Shown: piece after piece, positions 20,901-30,100 of the stretch
Layout: every line of letters begins with the position of its first letter
How positions within the stretch are numbered: position 1 is the stretch's first letter
From: a virus
IMG/VR virus record: IMGVR_UViG_3300040751_001956
Coordinates: 1-52,856 of that record
Length of the DNA: 52,856 bases
Reading direction: 5' to 3' (one strand)
Program-made: the position numbers and the translations under genes
The notes under the pieces: model-generated
What the model was told of the DNA's origin: nothing
The model's input: the letters and a program-made list of their open reading frames with translations, nothing else
Database searches by the model: none

Positions 20901-22295
20901 TTATTCTAAACCTTGTGATTTTTTGTAAACTTCCGCAGCTCTCTTCAAACCACTTTCTTGTTTCTTAAGTTGGTGACCTAACAGTGTATCCTGTTCTGTT
21001 ACATCAAATTTCATCATCTCATTATCGAAGAGACAATTATTAAATGTTACACCATCTCTACCTATTCTTGATTTAACCAAGGTTAGGTTCGCTCTCTTAC
21101 CTTCTTTTTGTTCGAGAGTCTTTGCTATTGAAAGGATAATATGTGCAGTTTGTGCTTTCTTAATCGATCCACCCATATCATCTATATTTACGATGTCCGC
21201 CGATATTGAACCTCTATTACCTTGAGATGCGGTCCAAAATGCGAAGTCAAAATCGGTACACATGGCATCTAATTGTCTGATAATACCACCTTCACCTTTC
21301 CATTCTTCATCAAATCCTCTACCTCTTTCAGCAATTAAACAATCAACATAATCTAAGACCACCATATCTATCTTATAACCTTGTGATTGTAACTTCAAAA
21401 GTTTTCTTTTAACGTCACCAACGGTAGTGTTACCGTTTTGCATTTTTATGAATTTGATGTTACCGAAGGTCTCACGATTAATCGCCTCTTTGTATCGTTC
21501 AAGGGCCATTGCCTTATTTTCTTCAGTTTTGACTTGTTCTTTAGCACTCATCTCTGACCAAACAGTAATGTGTTTTTGTCTGATCTGTTGTGTTGTATCC
21601 TCAAAAAATATCTGAACGACATTGTGTCCTGTGTTGGCCGCACTATTTGCGAACTTAGATAAGATAGTAGATTTACCCACACCTGTTGGTGCCAAAATCA
21701 TACCTAACTCACCCTTACCGAGACCACCCTCTAATAGATCGTCTAAACCGTCAATACCTGTTGGAATAGGTACTCTTGGATCTAAGTCTAACGCAAAGTC
21801 CACATCATCAAAAATGTCAATAATATCGTCATCAGATGTCCCAACCTGTAGAGACTCTTCAATCATTTCTGTGATTTTATCATATGATTCGAAGTCACCC
21901 TTTTCAATGATTTCATTAACCTTTTTTAGAGTTTTTTTTAGGTCCTGTTGTTTACAGAAATTAAGTGACTTGTCTTTAACGTATGTTGGTCCAACCACAG
22001 GATCCTGAGCATCTTGAATGTTTTGTAGTGTATCCGCATGAAGTCTACCTGCAAGTGGGTTGTTTGAATTCTCTTCTGCAATTTTTTGTTTAAGGGTCAC
22101 GTAATTAGGAATGGACCTATAGGTTTCGGTGTATTCCTTTATGTGTGTTACAATATATTTGAAAGAATTATTATCAAAGTACTTACTTTCTAAAACCTCT
22201 ATAATCTGTTCACCATATTTTGGGTCTTCAATTATTGATTTTATTAATGTTTGTTGGAATTGGAATCCTAATTTACCGAAGGTCATCTCACTCAT
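20901..22295 (-). CDS. 41: Replicative DNA helicase, gp41/DnaB-like, 464 aa
   Basis: Hexameric 5'-3' helicase of the phage replisome. A Walker A loop, ILAPTGVGKSTIL, is at about residue 200; a Walker B-like stretch KIDMVVLDYVDCLIAE is at about 310; a DnaB-type RecA core continues through ASQGNRGSISADIVNIDDMG and LTLVKSRIGRDG. The N-terminal ~170 residues resemble the DnaB/gp41 N-terminal domain (YRSIPNYVTLKQKIAEE). Length is like T4 gp41 (475 aa). No separate primase was seen in the window. It sits 6 nt after the 150-aa unknown gene, in the same transcript as uvsX, the exonuclease and nrdBA. Confidence 0.93.
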   Translation of the reverse strand: MSEMTFGKLGFQFQQTLIKSIIEDPKYGEQIIEVLESKYFDNNSFKYIVTHIKEYTETYRSIPNYVTLKQKIAEENSNNPLAGRLHADTLQNIQDAQDPVVGPTYVKDKSLNFCKQQDLKKTLKKVNEIIEKGDFESYDKITEMIEESLQVGTSDDDIIDIFDDVDFALDLDPRVPIPTGIDGLDDLLEGGLGKGELGMILAPTGVGKSTILSKFANSAANTGHNVVQIFFEDTTQQIRQKHITVWSEMSAKEQVKTEENKAMALERYKEAINRETFGNIKFIKMQNGNTTVGDVKRKLLKLQSQGYKIDMVVLDYVDCLIAERGRGFDEEWKGEGGIIRQLDAMCTDFDFAFWTASQGNRGSISADIVNIDDMGGSIKKAQTAHIILSIAKTLEQKEGKRANLTLVKSRIGRDGVTFNNCLFDNEMMKFDVTEQDTLLGHQLKKQESGLKRAAEVYKKSQGLE

Positions 22296-22301
22296 AGTAC
22301 T

Positions 22302-22754
22302 TTAATTTTTTAATAGTTCGTAGTTCAAATATTTTGTTGTTATATCGTTAGAAGAGAAGGTTTCACTAAGTCCACCGAGTACTCTTCTTAAGATTGGTCT
22401 GATGTCCACAGAATATCTCACCTTAGGGTGATAAATATGTGCGGGAAACACTCTTGAAATAAATACATCGTCATTTTGCTTAATCTCTAATTGGAAGTAC
22501 TCTTCGGTGTCCGGACCTTCATGGTTAGAAGGGTCGAAAACGGGAAAATAATTTGGATTTTCGTGTAGAAATTCCAAAGTTTTTTCTTTCAAATTTTCTT
22601 CAATTTCTTCACAAATTTTTTTGACTTCATCATTTAACTCTAAAGATTTTCTCACATTTGGATTATATCCTTTTACGTTAAAGAATCTTTGACAGATAAT
22701 GTTCCCACTTAAGGTGAACAAAAATTCTAATTTAGTAGTTTCGTTGTTACTCAT
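22302..22754 (-). CDS. Unknown protein in replication operon, 150 aa
   Basis: Not recognised. Starts MSNNETTKLEFLFTLSGNII; has an acidic, coiled-coil-like helix at about residues 40-65 (EVKKICEEIEENLKEKTLEF) and a conserved-looking basic C-terminal part (HPKVRYSVDIRPILRRVLGG). Its start overlaps the exonuclease stop by 8 nt and it ends 6 nt before the helicase, so it is translated with replisome genes. A helper of the helicase or of recombination (helicase loader-like or UvsY-like) is conceivable from position, but no motif supports it. Confidence 0.75.
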   Translation of the reverse strand: MSNNETTKLEFLFTLSGNIICQRFFNVKGYNPNVRKSLELNDEVKKICEEIEENLKEKTLEFLHENPNYFPVFDPSNHEGPDTEEYFQLEIKQNDDVFISRVFPAHIYHPKVRYSVDIRPILRRVLGGLSETFSSNDITTKYLNYELLKN

Positions 22755-23763
22755 TTGTTTTAAATTTTATTACTCTTTTATTTTTCTCTTTACGGGTTAG
22801 TCGTAAAAAGGGGTTGAGGAATTTAATCCACGCATCATCTGATTTTGGTAAGACTGTAAACAACCCATCTTCCATCATCATCTTCATCGTGTTCTTGTAG
22901 GATCTTCCCTCGGGATCCAATTCTTCATTTATAAGAGCGGTGATTGTTTCTCTTGCCTCGTCGGTGAGAAACGGTTGGTCTAAACTGACAATACTTTCAT
23001 TTAAAGTAAAGAACTCCTCCCCAAATACACCATACTTGGTTACGCCTGTTAGAAGGTTCGCTACTGTCTTGTTGTTTTTGTCTTCTTCAAACATCTTGTT
23101 GGATTTATCAATCACTTCTTGAATAGTGATTGGTCGTTCTCTCAACTCAGGGAATAGGGAAAGGAATTTTTTAATCCCCATATTTTTAATCCCTGCGATG
23201 TTGTCGGATCGATCCCCACATATCATTTTAACGATTTTAACGTTCTGTATGTGGATTTCTTCGTGTTCGTAAAGGATTTTATCGTCCATCTCATAAAGAA
23301 GTCTATGAGAGGGGTTATACACCTTTGTACGTTCTGAAACTAATTGGGTAAGATCCCCATCAGAAGAGTAGACGATCGTATTTTCTTGACTATTCTGTGA
23401 GTAGTATGCAATACAATCGTCAGTTTCACAGTACTGAAATTCCCCTTGTCGGACATAGAGTTCTTCGAGGTACTGTTGTATTCTTCTTCTCTGTCGTGTG
23501 TAAGATTCTTTTTCTTTATCAGTTCTAAGTCTTTGTCGACGATTTTCTTTGTACTTGTGGTACATTTTTCTTCGAGTAACCGCACCATCTTCTCCATCCC
23601 AAAAAACCACAATCTTATCAAGTCTGTAGTTTTCAAAAGATCTTCTTAGTACGTTTAGAAAGTGATAAATACCACCTATGTGTTCTCCTTTATAGAAGTA
23701 ATTTTTTACTCCATAAAAACCAATAGTAAGTAAGTTATCTCCGTCTACTAATAAAACTGACAT
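22747..23763 (-). CDS. rnh: RNase H / 5'-3' FEN-type exonuclease, 338 aa
   Basis: PIN-like 5'-nuclease that would remove RNA primers of lagging-strand fragments. Acidic metal-binding residues are in LLVDGDNLL (about 4-12), VVFWDGEDGA with the basic helical arch MYHKYKENRRQ after it, ETDDCIAYY, and VYSSDGDLTQLV. The helix-3-turn-helix DNA-binding part is MICGDRSDNIAGIKNMGIKK (about 180-200). T4 RNase H is 305 aa. It begins 27 nt after the uvsX stop; a small palindrome sits in that gap. The Cys-rich zinc motifs of larger exonucleases are absent. Confidence 0.93.
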   Translation of the reverse strand: MSVLLVDGDNLLTIGFYGVKNYFYKGEHIGGIYHFLNVLRRSFENYRLDKIVVFWDGEDGAVTRRKMYHKYKENRRQRLRTDKEKESYTRQRRRIQQYLEELYVRQGEFQYCETDDCIAYYSQNSQENTIVYSSDGDLTQLVSERTKVYNPSHRLLYEMDDKILYEHEEIHIQNVKIVKMICGDRSDNIAGIKNMGIKKFLSLFPELRERPITIQEVIDKSNKMFEEDKNNKTVANLLTGVTKYGVFGEEFFTLNESIVSLDQPFLTDEARETITALINEELDPEGRSYKNTMKMMMEDGLFTVLPKSDDAWIKFLNPFLRLTRKEKNKRVIKFKTNE

Positions 23764-23768
23764 TAATT

Positions 23769-23783
23769 AACCTTTAAAAGGTT
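23769..23783. repeat. Perfect palindrome between uvsX and exonuclease
   Basis: AACCTTT-A-AAAGGTT is an inverted repeat with a single central base, ending 5 nt before the exonuclease ATG. With no loop it is a better candidate for a protein-binding site than for a terminator. No function can be assigned. Confidence 0.4.
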
Positions 23784-23790
23784 CAACACT

Positions 23791-24786
23791 CTATTCTTCG
23801 TCTTTGATATCAAAATCACCTTCAATACCAAGTTGGTTTTTCCAAAATTCAGAGTATTCTGATTTGTAACCTTCCAACGACTTTTTCTCCTCCGCGGCAT
23901 CTTTCCCTTTAAGGAAACCATGTGCGGTCACAATGATTCTACCATCTTCATATCCAAGTCCATTGACGTGGTTTTTCATAATAGAAATCTTTGTTCTTGT
24001 TGCGAATTTTACCTTTCTCTTATCCTTAACGGCAGAGATTGGATTTGTACCCGCATTCTTTTGATTACCGAATCTGAAAACTAAGGTTGAGTTTAACCAA
24101 ATAGACTCACCACCTTTTGCTTTAATCTTCGGTTGACTAAATGGGTTATCAGGTAGTTCGACCCATGGTTGGTTTACAATAACAAGAGTATTTGTAAACT
24201 CAGAATCCACTCTTCTTGAACCTGAAACTCTTTGGTTAAGTCCCATACCAATTTTATCGGATAGAACCGATGCATTGTGTTGTTTACCACCTTTACCATC
24301 AAAGGTCATCTTACATGGTACAGAACCTACCGAATCCCATAAGAAAAGAAGATCATACTCTAACTCTCCTTTTTGTTGGGCATCCAATAACTCATTTATG
24401 TAATCTGTGATCTGTTCTATATATTGGAACTCATTGTTAAACAAGAAGAACCCATCATATTCGATCTCACCTGTCGATTCATCAACCACCTCTTCAATTT
24501 CGAGTCCCATCAATTTTGCGTGAGGGAAATCCCATTTTTGTTCAGTAATGATGAATACAGGTAATACACCTTTCTTTTGTGCGTCCACTGCAGTTTTTAC
24601 AAGTGCAGTTGTTTTTCCCGTATCAGAATGTCCGAGGAACATATTGATGTGACCCATTGCAGGACCCGGTAAACCGGTAGCATCTAAGAAAGCATCACCT
24701 AAATCAAAGAACTTGTCGGCCTTAAACTTCGCCTGTTTAGAGAACTTTGATTTAATACTTTTAAAATCTTTCTTTTTAATTGCCAT
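23791..24786 (-). CDS. uvsX: UvsX/RecA-like recombinase, 331 aa
   Basis: Strand-exchange ATPase for recombination-dependent replication. Walker A GHSDTGKTTALVK lies at about residues 50-62 after the typical GLPGPAMGHINMFLG lead-in; Walker B is LLFLWDSVGSVPC; further RecA-core motifs are NTLVIVNQPWVELP (L2/ATP-sensor side) and KFATRTKISIMKNHVNGLG. At 331 aa it is shorter than T4 UvsX (391 aa). The C-terminus is acidic (EGDFDIKDEE). It follows gp32 across a 104-nt gap filled by a folded RNA element. Confidence 0.95.
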   Translation of the reverse strand: MAIKKKDFKSIKSKFSKQAKFKADKFFDLGDAFLDATGLPGPAMGHINMFLGHSDTGKTTALVKTAVDAQKKGVLPVFIITEQKWDFPHAKLMGLEIEEVVDESTGEIEYDGFFLFNNEFQYIEQITDYINELLDAQQKGELEYDLLFLWDSVGSVPCKMTFDGKGGKQHNASVLSDKIGMGLNQRVSGSRRVDSEFTNTLVIVNQPWVELPDNPFSQPKIKAKGGESIWLNSTLVFRFGNQKNAGTNPISAVKDKRKVKFATRTKISIMKNHVNGLGYEDGRIIVTAHGFLKGKDAAEEKKSLEGYKSEYSEFWKNQLGIEGDFDIKDEE

Positions 24787-24797
24787 ATTGTCTTTTT

Positions 24798-24882
24798 AAA
24801 AAGGACCCACCCACTCAGGGACCGACTTAGTCGGCATCAACTCCACCACGACGTTTCCGTCAAATTTATTTGGGGTGGGTCC
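24798..24882 (-). ncRNA. Branched, GC-rich RNA structure between gp32 and uvsX (terminator or attenuator)
   Basis: On the minus strand a perfect 10-bp closing stem, GGACCCACCC with GGGTGGGTCC (plus 24873-24882 and 24803-24812), encloses two hairpins: GACG-GAAA-CGTC (plus 24850-24861) and CCGAC-TAA-GTCGG (plus 24822-24834). The closing stem is followed by TTTTTAAAAAG, so it could terminate transcription. A GGTGG in the middle can alternatively pair with CCACC of the 5' strand, excluding part of the closing stem. It begins 9 nt after the gp32 stop and ends 16 nt before uvsX. The fold is seen in sequence; function is inferred. Confidence 0.6.
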
Positions 24883-24890
24883 GTGTTTAA

Positions 24891-25736
24891 TTAAAATGGT
24901 AGATCGTCGTCCGCTTCTTGTGTTAATTGTGGATCCTCTACCGCTACCTTAGGTGTAATATCACCTCCGAAGTCACTTTCCTCTTCATTCTGAGAAACAA
25001 ACTTACTTGACTCCTTACTCCACACAGGTGTTTCACCTAACGCTACTAACTGTAGGTATTCTTGTGGTTTAATAGAGTAAACGTCTCTCCAAGTATCAGG
25101 ATGACTTACCCACTCACTAACTACTTCTGAATCAGTATGTAGTGGTGACTTATCCTCTTGAATGATAGAGTTAATTGATGTATACTCTCTACCATTAGGT
25201 GCTTTGTTCAAAGACAACGAGATGATAAGATCTCTACCTTCTTGAGTATCGGTAATATCACCTTTACTTCTAATGATTGGGATAATCTTATCTAATGGAC
25301 CATCTCCTTTGTAGTTGTGTTTAAATCTCCAAAATTTTGGTCCGTCTGCTTCATTCTCTCTATCGATAACCTTAACGATGTAGAATTTTCTTGCTCTGTA
25401 GTTTCTTGCTAACTTCTTGTCATCTTCACTCCCTGTTGCAAGTAATGTTTTTCTTACTTCATTAAGTGGTGATGGTTCTCCATCTTGCGACGGATCATAA
25501 AGTTTCATCCATTTCCCGTCCACTTGAATTTCGTGGAACTCAACCTCTTTGAATGGTGAAGTACCATCTGTGGTTGGTAGGATTCTAATTCTCTTCTGAC
25601 CATTGGACGCTCCCTTTGGTAGAATTGTTGTGAAGTACCTTTTGAGTCGATCTTCAGACGACATTTGGTTGCCGCTTGCGGCTGGTTGCGTGTTCTTCTC
25701 ATATTGAGATAAAATCGCATCAAGTGAATTGCTCAT
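24891..25736 (-). CDS. 32: Single-stranded DNA-binding protein, gp32-like, 281 aa
   Basis: Coats ssDNA at the fork and during recombination. The central block GQKRIRILPTTDGTSPFKEV followed by HEIQVDGKWMKLYDPS, and then RARKFYIVKVIDRENEADGP and FWRFKHNYKG, matches the gp32 OB-fold order. The T4 zinc ribbon (His and three Cys) has no counterpart: the protein contains no cysteine. The acidic C-terminal tail ends DDDLPF, like the DDDIPF tip of bacterial SSB that binds partner proteins. It heads the replication cassette, immediately after a terminator on its upstream side. Confidence 0.9.
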   Translation of the reverse strand: MSNSLDAILSQYEKNTQPAASGNQMSSEDRLKRYFTTILPKGASNGQKRIRILPTTDGTSPFKEVEFHEIQVDGKWMKLYDPSQDGEPSPLNEVRKTLLATGSEDDKKLARNYRARKFYIVKVIDRENEADGPKFWRFKHNYKGDGPLDKIIPIIRSKGDITDTQEGRDLIISLSLNKAPNGREYTSINSIIQEDKSPLHTDSEVVSEWVSHPDTWRDVYSIKPQEYLQLVALGETPVWSKESSKFVSQNEEESDFGGDITPKVAVEDPQLTQEADDDLPF

Positions 25737-25777
25737 AATTATAAATTTTAATTTATTAACGTGTTATAAAAATATAC

Positions 25778-25812
25778 AGAAAAAAAGTCTAAGAGTCAAC
25801 CCCCTTAGACTT
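25778..25812 (-). terminator. Intrinsic terminator upstream of gp32
   Basis: A perfect 9-bp stem AAGTCTAAG / CTTAGACTT (plus 25785-25793 and 25804-25812) with a 10-base loop runs into a TTTTTTT tract on the minus strand. It lies 27 nt past the stop of the 121-aa gene and separates the late tail operon from the replication cassette. Confidence 0.9.
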
Positions 25813-25839
25813 CATAAAGTGAAATATTTTGTAAAAAAA

Positions 25840-26205
25840 TTACCTAAGTGTCAGTAAATAAGAGAGTTTGTTGATTTCTGCCAACATCTCATCTTTGATG
25901 TTAAGTAAGTCTGTGTCTTTAGGGTTGATCTCCATCTCCTGAAGAGATACCCTAACAGTTTTGATCATACTTAATACATCCACATCAGAAAGATTCTGAA
26001 TACTTAGTTGTCTATCTTCCTCACCTAAAACAAACCTACCGTAGATTCCCATCGCAATTTCAACAAAATTATCGATTAGATCATCCAACTTATCGTAAGT
26101 CTCACCAAACGCAATATGTTTAGCATGACTTTTAGTTTGCCAGTGCAAGACTTTTAATTGTGATTGTAATTCTAAAAAAGTTCTGACATTACCACTCAAC
26201 TTCAT
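25840..26205 (-). CDS. Small ferritin/Dps-like helical protein (DUF5856-type), 121 aa
   Basis: The motif LKVLHWQTKSHAKHIAFGET, then YDKLDDLIDNFVEIAMG, resembles the first helix pair of Dps/ferritin-like proteins (H-W ... H ... D-x-x-x-E) and the phage family DUF5856 as I remember it. The second half, with two helix-like stretches ending KDEMLAEINKLSYLLTLR, lacks a clear second E-x-x-H, so iron binding is doubtful. The start overlaps the preceding gene by 17 nt. It is the last gene of the late unit before a terminator. A virion or assembly role is only inferred. Confidence 0.75.
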   Translation of the reverse strand: MKLSGNVRTFLELQSQLKVLHWQTKSHAKHIAFGETYDKLDDLIDNFVEIAMGIYGRFVLGEEDRQLSIQNLSDVDVLSMIKTVRVSLQEMEINPKDTDLLNIKDEMLAEINKLSYLLTLR

Positions 26206-26854
26206 TGTCTTCGTCAGGTTCTATATTAAATGAGTCTCTCATTTGTTTATCGCTGTAATCTTGAACATCTTGTTTTGTGATTACGTATTCGTTCTTACCA
26301 CTTGCCTGCATGTCGAGTTGTTTCTGAGAAAAGAACTCTGAAGGTTTTTGATTAAAAGGATATGAATCCAAAGACCTCATCTCAAGTTTTTCCTGTGGGG
26401 TTGGTTCTTTCATGTTCTCAACCTTACCTTCAAGACCGTCAATCTTTGCAATTACATTGTCCATTTGTGACAACTTACTTTCTAAATCATCTAACTTAGA
26501 GAATAGGTCACCCATTTTACCAACTACTTCGTCATTGTCTGATTTCTTAGCATCAAGTTCGTTTTTGATGTTCTGAGTCATATTCACTAAATCAGTGATG
26601 TCGATCTCTTCCACATCGAAGTCACCTTCACCACCCTCAACCGGTGCATCTCCCGCAGGTTCTTCTGCCGGTACATCTTCCACAGGAGCATCTCCCGCAG
26701 GTTCTTCAATTGCAGGAATGTCCTCAATAGGATCATCCCCTGTTGGAATATCTTCAGGACTTACTTCTTCCTGTTCGCTGATGACTTTCTTACCATAGTT
26801 GTTAATACTATGATGTCTCGCCAATTCCTCTTGTAGTTTTTGTTCTAAGTTCAT
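26189..26854 (-). CDS. Acidic Pro/Ala/Glu-repeat coiled-coil protein, 221 aa
   Basis: Not recognised by family. Residues 30-80 are an acidic low-complexity stretch of EEPAGDAPVEDVPAEE-like repeats; residues about 95-150 form a predicted coiled coil (MGDLFSKLDDLESKLSQMDN, VIAKIDGLEGKVENM). The C-terminal 60 residues are charged (YPFNQKPSEFFSQKQLDM). It begins 2 nt after the 67-aa gene stop and overlaps the Dps-like gene. Its composition fits a virion internal or assembly protein, or a scaffold-like factor, but nothing decides this. Confidence 0.75.
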   Translation of the reverse strand: MNLEQKLQEELARHHSINNYGKKVISEQEEVSPEDIPTGDDPIEDIPAIEEPAGDAPVEDVPAEEPAGDAPVEGGEGDFDVEEIDITDLVNMTQNIKNELDAKKSDNDEVVGKMGDLFSKLDDLESKLSQMDNVIAKIDGLEGKVENMKEPTPQEKLEMRSLDSYPFNQKPSEFFSQKQLDMQASGKNEYVITKQDVQDYSDKQMRDSFNIEPDEDNEVEW

Positions 26855-26856
26855 AA

Positions 26857-27060
26857 TTAATCACTTAATAATTGTCTACCGTCTTCGGTTATGTATTTTT
26901 TATTAATTCTCTCAACAAGACCATCTTTACTTCGGATAACGTAACATTCACCTGTGTTCATGTCACATACTTCTTGTTCGGTACCTTCCTCATTAAGGTT
27001 TTTTACTCTCTTATTACCTAAGAAATTATCTAATGCCGATCCAACTTTTAAATTATCCAT
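26857..27060 (-). CDS. Small unknown protein, 67 aa
   Basis: Starts MDNLKVGSALDNFLGNKRV; contains two Cys in CDMNTGECYVIRSKDGLVER. Not recognised. It is supported as a gene by its promoter-like octamer TATTTATA 13 nt upstream, by an A-rich leader (AAAAAGATATT) just before the ATG, and by tight spacing (2 nt) to the next gene. It heads a three-gene unit that ends at the 25.8-kb terminator. Confidence 0.7.
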   Translation of the reverse strand: MDNLKVGSALDNFLGNKRVKNLNEEGTEQEVCDMNTGECYVIRSKDGLVERINKKYITEDGRQLLSD

Positions 27061-27073
27061 AATATCTTTTTAC

Positions 27074-27081
27074 TATAAATA
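27074..27081 (-). promoter_or_regulatory. Candidate late-promoter octamer (TATTTATA)
   Basis: Minus-strand TATTTATA ends 13 nt before the ATG at 27060, followed by an A-rich leader. Confidence 0.5.
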
Positions 27082-27111
27082 TCAAGTTTTTAGTAATTGT
27101 CCTCAGAATGT

Positions 27112-30100
27112 TTATTGTCTGATGTCAAAGTAAACAACATCACCCTCTTGTAGTCTTAAGTCTTTCATAAGTTTAGGTGACATCCCCATACCCGTAATAA
27201 CCTTTGTACCACTACTATCACTAATAGTCACACTATTAACATCCACGGGTCCTTCGATATATGGATCCCCTACAGAGATATTTAATTGGGCATCGGAATC
27301 AACAGTTTTAGTCCTACCGTTTAATGGGTTTTTGAAATCAGTTTTACAATTAAAAACAAGATCTTCAGGAATATTACCCGTCTGTACCTTCTTCTTATCA
27401 AAATCTAAGAAGTAATAATAATTACTGTTCGGGGTAATATTGGTGTACTTCATATTAGATGGATTAACTAAACGACCACTATTCGTTATAAGTAGAGGTA
27501 ATGCCAATGTATTAGGTGTATTTTCATTAATCTTAGTTACCCTCGTTTTATACCAAATTTGACCCTTATACTTAACCTTCTCTATTGTTTGGTTACCGTT
27601 ATATCCATTGAATGGGACTGCAAATTCAGTCACACCACTATCTGATGTTTTAACCTCACCCGGTATAGTAATGGTTTCTTTTAATTTTGGTCCATTTGTA
27701 ATGTCTTTATCCGACTCCAATTCCGTTTGTGCCTTGATTTTCGCAAGTGCACTGTTCATTATCTTATCATATAATATTCTATATGACGCACTGAACGAAT
27801 CTTTAGGATTAGGTAAACCATCTTTTGGCATTCTAACCCCCGTAAAACTCGTAGTAATGTTATTGTTCTCTATTCTATGTGAAACCTCAACGATCCAATA
27901 TGCACCTTCAAATAGTGGTACGTTCTTTAATTGGAAATACATTGTGGGTTGTATCATCACGTCACCCATCATTTCAACAGAACAACTGTATGATCTTGTT
28001 TTATATATGTCATATAGTTGTGTGTCCACTTGTGTAATACCCGATCCCGATTCAGATCTCGCAGTATTCTCAATGGCGAGGTTACTCTCGAATGTGGATT
28101 TAAATTGAGATTGATCCAACTTGATACTTTTAAAAATCCCTTGATTCTGATCACCAAAACTCACTTCAAAGGCAACAACCTTATTTGAATTTTTAATGTC
28201 CTCCCTTTCAAAATAGTTAGGATCTGTGATTAATACAGGGTTGTCATTAGTACCCCCAACGTTGAATGTGTCATTTTTGAATTTATAGTCTTTGTTAATC
28301 GATGATGCATCAACATGTGATGATGGTTTACCCACATATTGAATGATAATCTTAGGTAATGAGTATTCAACATCAACATCTAAGAACTTACCAAATAGTA
28401 GTGATGCCACATCACTTGAGGTTTTAGTTTTACCTCTTCTTGTATCATTACCATAGAAATTCACGTATGAAGGTAGTGGACGTATGTCAAGATTGTTTCT
28501 CGATAGTAATTGGGAAATTGCGTTATATAATCTTAAGTTTTGACTTTCTGGCATTCCTAATGGTATGAGTTTCTTAACATCGAAGAAAAGGTCGTTTCCG
28601 ATATCTCTATTTGCCTTATCTAAGAATAAGAACTCTTCCATTATTAATCTCTGACCTAACGAGTTACCTGCGGTCCATCTATCATTAAATAATTTAAAAT
28701 TATTGTAGACCTCTAACTTAAGTGGGTCCTGACCGAAACTTTTAATGATACCAAGATTATTATTTTTATCCTGTACCCTCTCTAAACCACTCATTCTTGA
28801 TAGTAATCTATTAAGGAACATGGATAGTCTTTCTTCATGTGGTACAAGTATTTCTGTTCTTAAGTATTCCTCAAAGTTTGTTCTACTTGGTTGTTCCCCC
28901 GATTGTCTCCAACCCGCATAAGTCTGAATAATTTGTCTGTGTGATAAGACATTATCCTCACTTAACTCAATATTACTCACTGAGAAGAATTCTTGGTAAT
29001 ACCCATCCATGTCTTCTCCGAGATATAGTTCAATGTATTTAGTGTTATTTGTTAATTGACTAACATTAAACTCACCATTTACAGTTCTTTCAGAAACACC
29101 GACATATGAATTTAATTTCTCTAAGTTCAATTCCTTAGGGTTTGTTATGGTCAACTTCATTAAGTTATTACCACTAAGAATGTTACTCGTTATCGTTGTT
29201 TGTTTCTTTTCCTGTCTAATTGATATTGCTCTTTCAATTGTCTCAAGATTGGTTAAATCGTCCCCATCAACTTTTTCAACGGTAACAAGTTCCTTTAAAA
29301 GATTTTGGAATCTGTTGTATGTCATATTAGGGTATCTACTAAGATCAACCTGAGTGTCCACAACTTCAGTTGAGAACTCTAAGAATGCACTTTCGAATTC
29401 ATCTAATATGTAAGGGTCAAAAGTTGCAATTAAATCGATTACCTTTTTCGTATTTGATTCTATGGATATGGTATTATTGGTCGACACCAATTTCTGATTG
29501 TACGATGGGAATGTGACCGTATCAAATTGGAATTCATCTTTGTGATCCTCAACCCAATCTACGTTGAAATTAAATTGTTCACCAATACCAAAGTCCGTTG
29601 AGTATGGGTATTGTCCATTTACCGAAGAAACCCTTATTTTTTGTCCATGAGACGGTAATATCGTATATCTCTTATCATCAACATCATACCTACTATTATC
29701 AACAAAAGAATTATAGTAATTAAAGTCACCAACCTTGAAGGACCTAATCTTTAGTATGTTATTAGTGATTGAATTTTCAAACGAATTAGAAGTGGTATCT
29801 GTTACGTCATAGTACAAATACCCATTAACCACTTGATGGTATATCGATGAATAATATGGATGTAGTCCAATATCTGTTTGGTTGGACCTTGTAATTCCTG
29901 TGAATGTTAGATTTAGATTGTTGTCAAAGTATTCACCCCCATCAATTTGGGTTGTTATATTATCCATTATATCCACACCTTCAAGAATGTACTTCTTATA
30001 TCTGTGATATATTGATCCCCATTTTAAGATTAAGTGGTATGGTATATAGTGTGACGAACCAATTTCTCTAAAGAGGTTTGACATCCTAACCTTATTACCC

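Noticed and set aside
24798-24890. Hammerhead or other self-cleaving ribozyme in the gp32-uvsX gap
   Set aside because: GAAAC and GTC occur, but no CUGAUGA core and the stems are in the wrong order.
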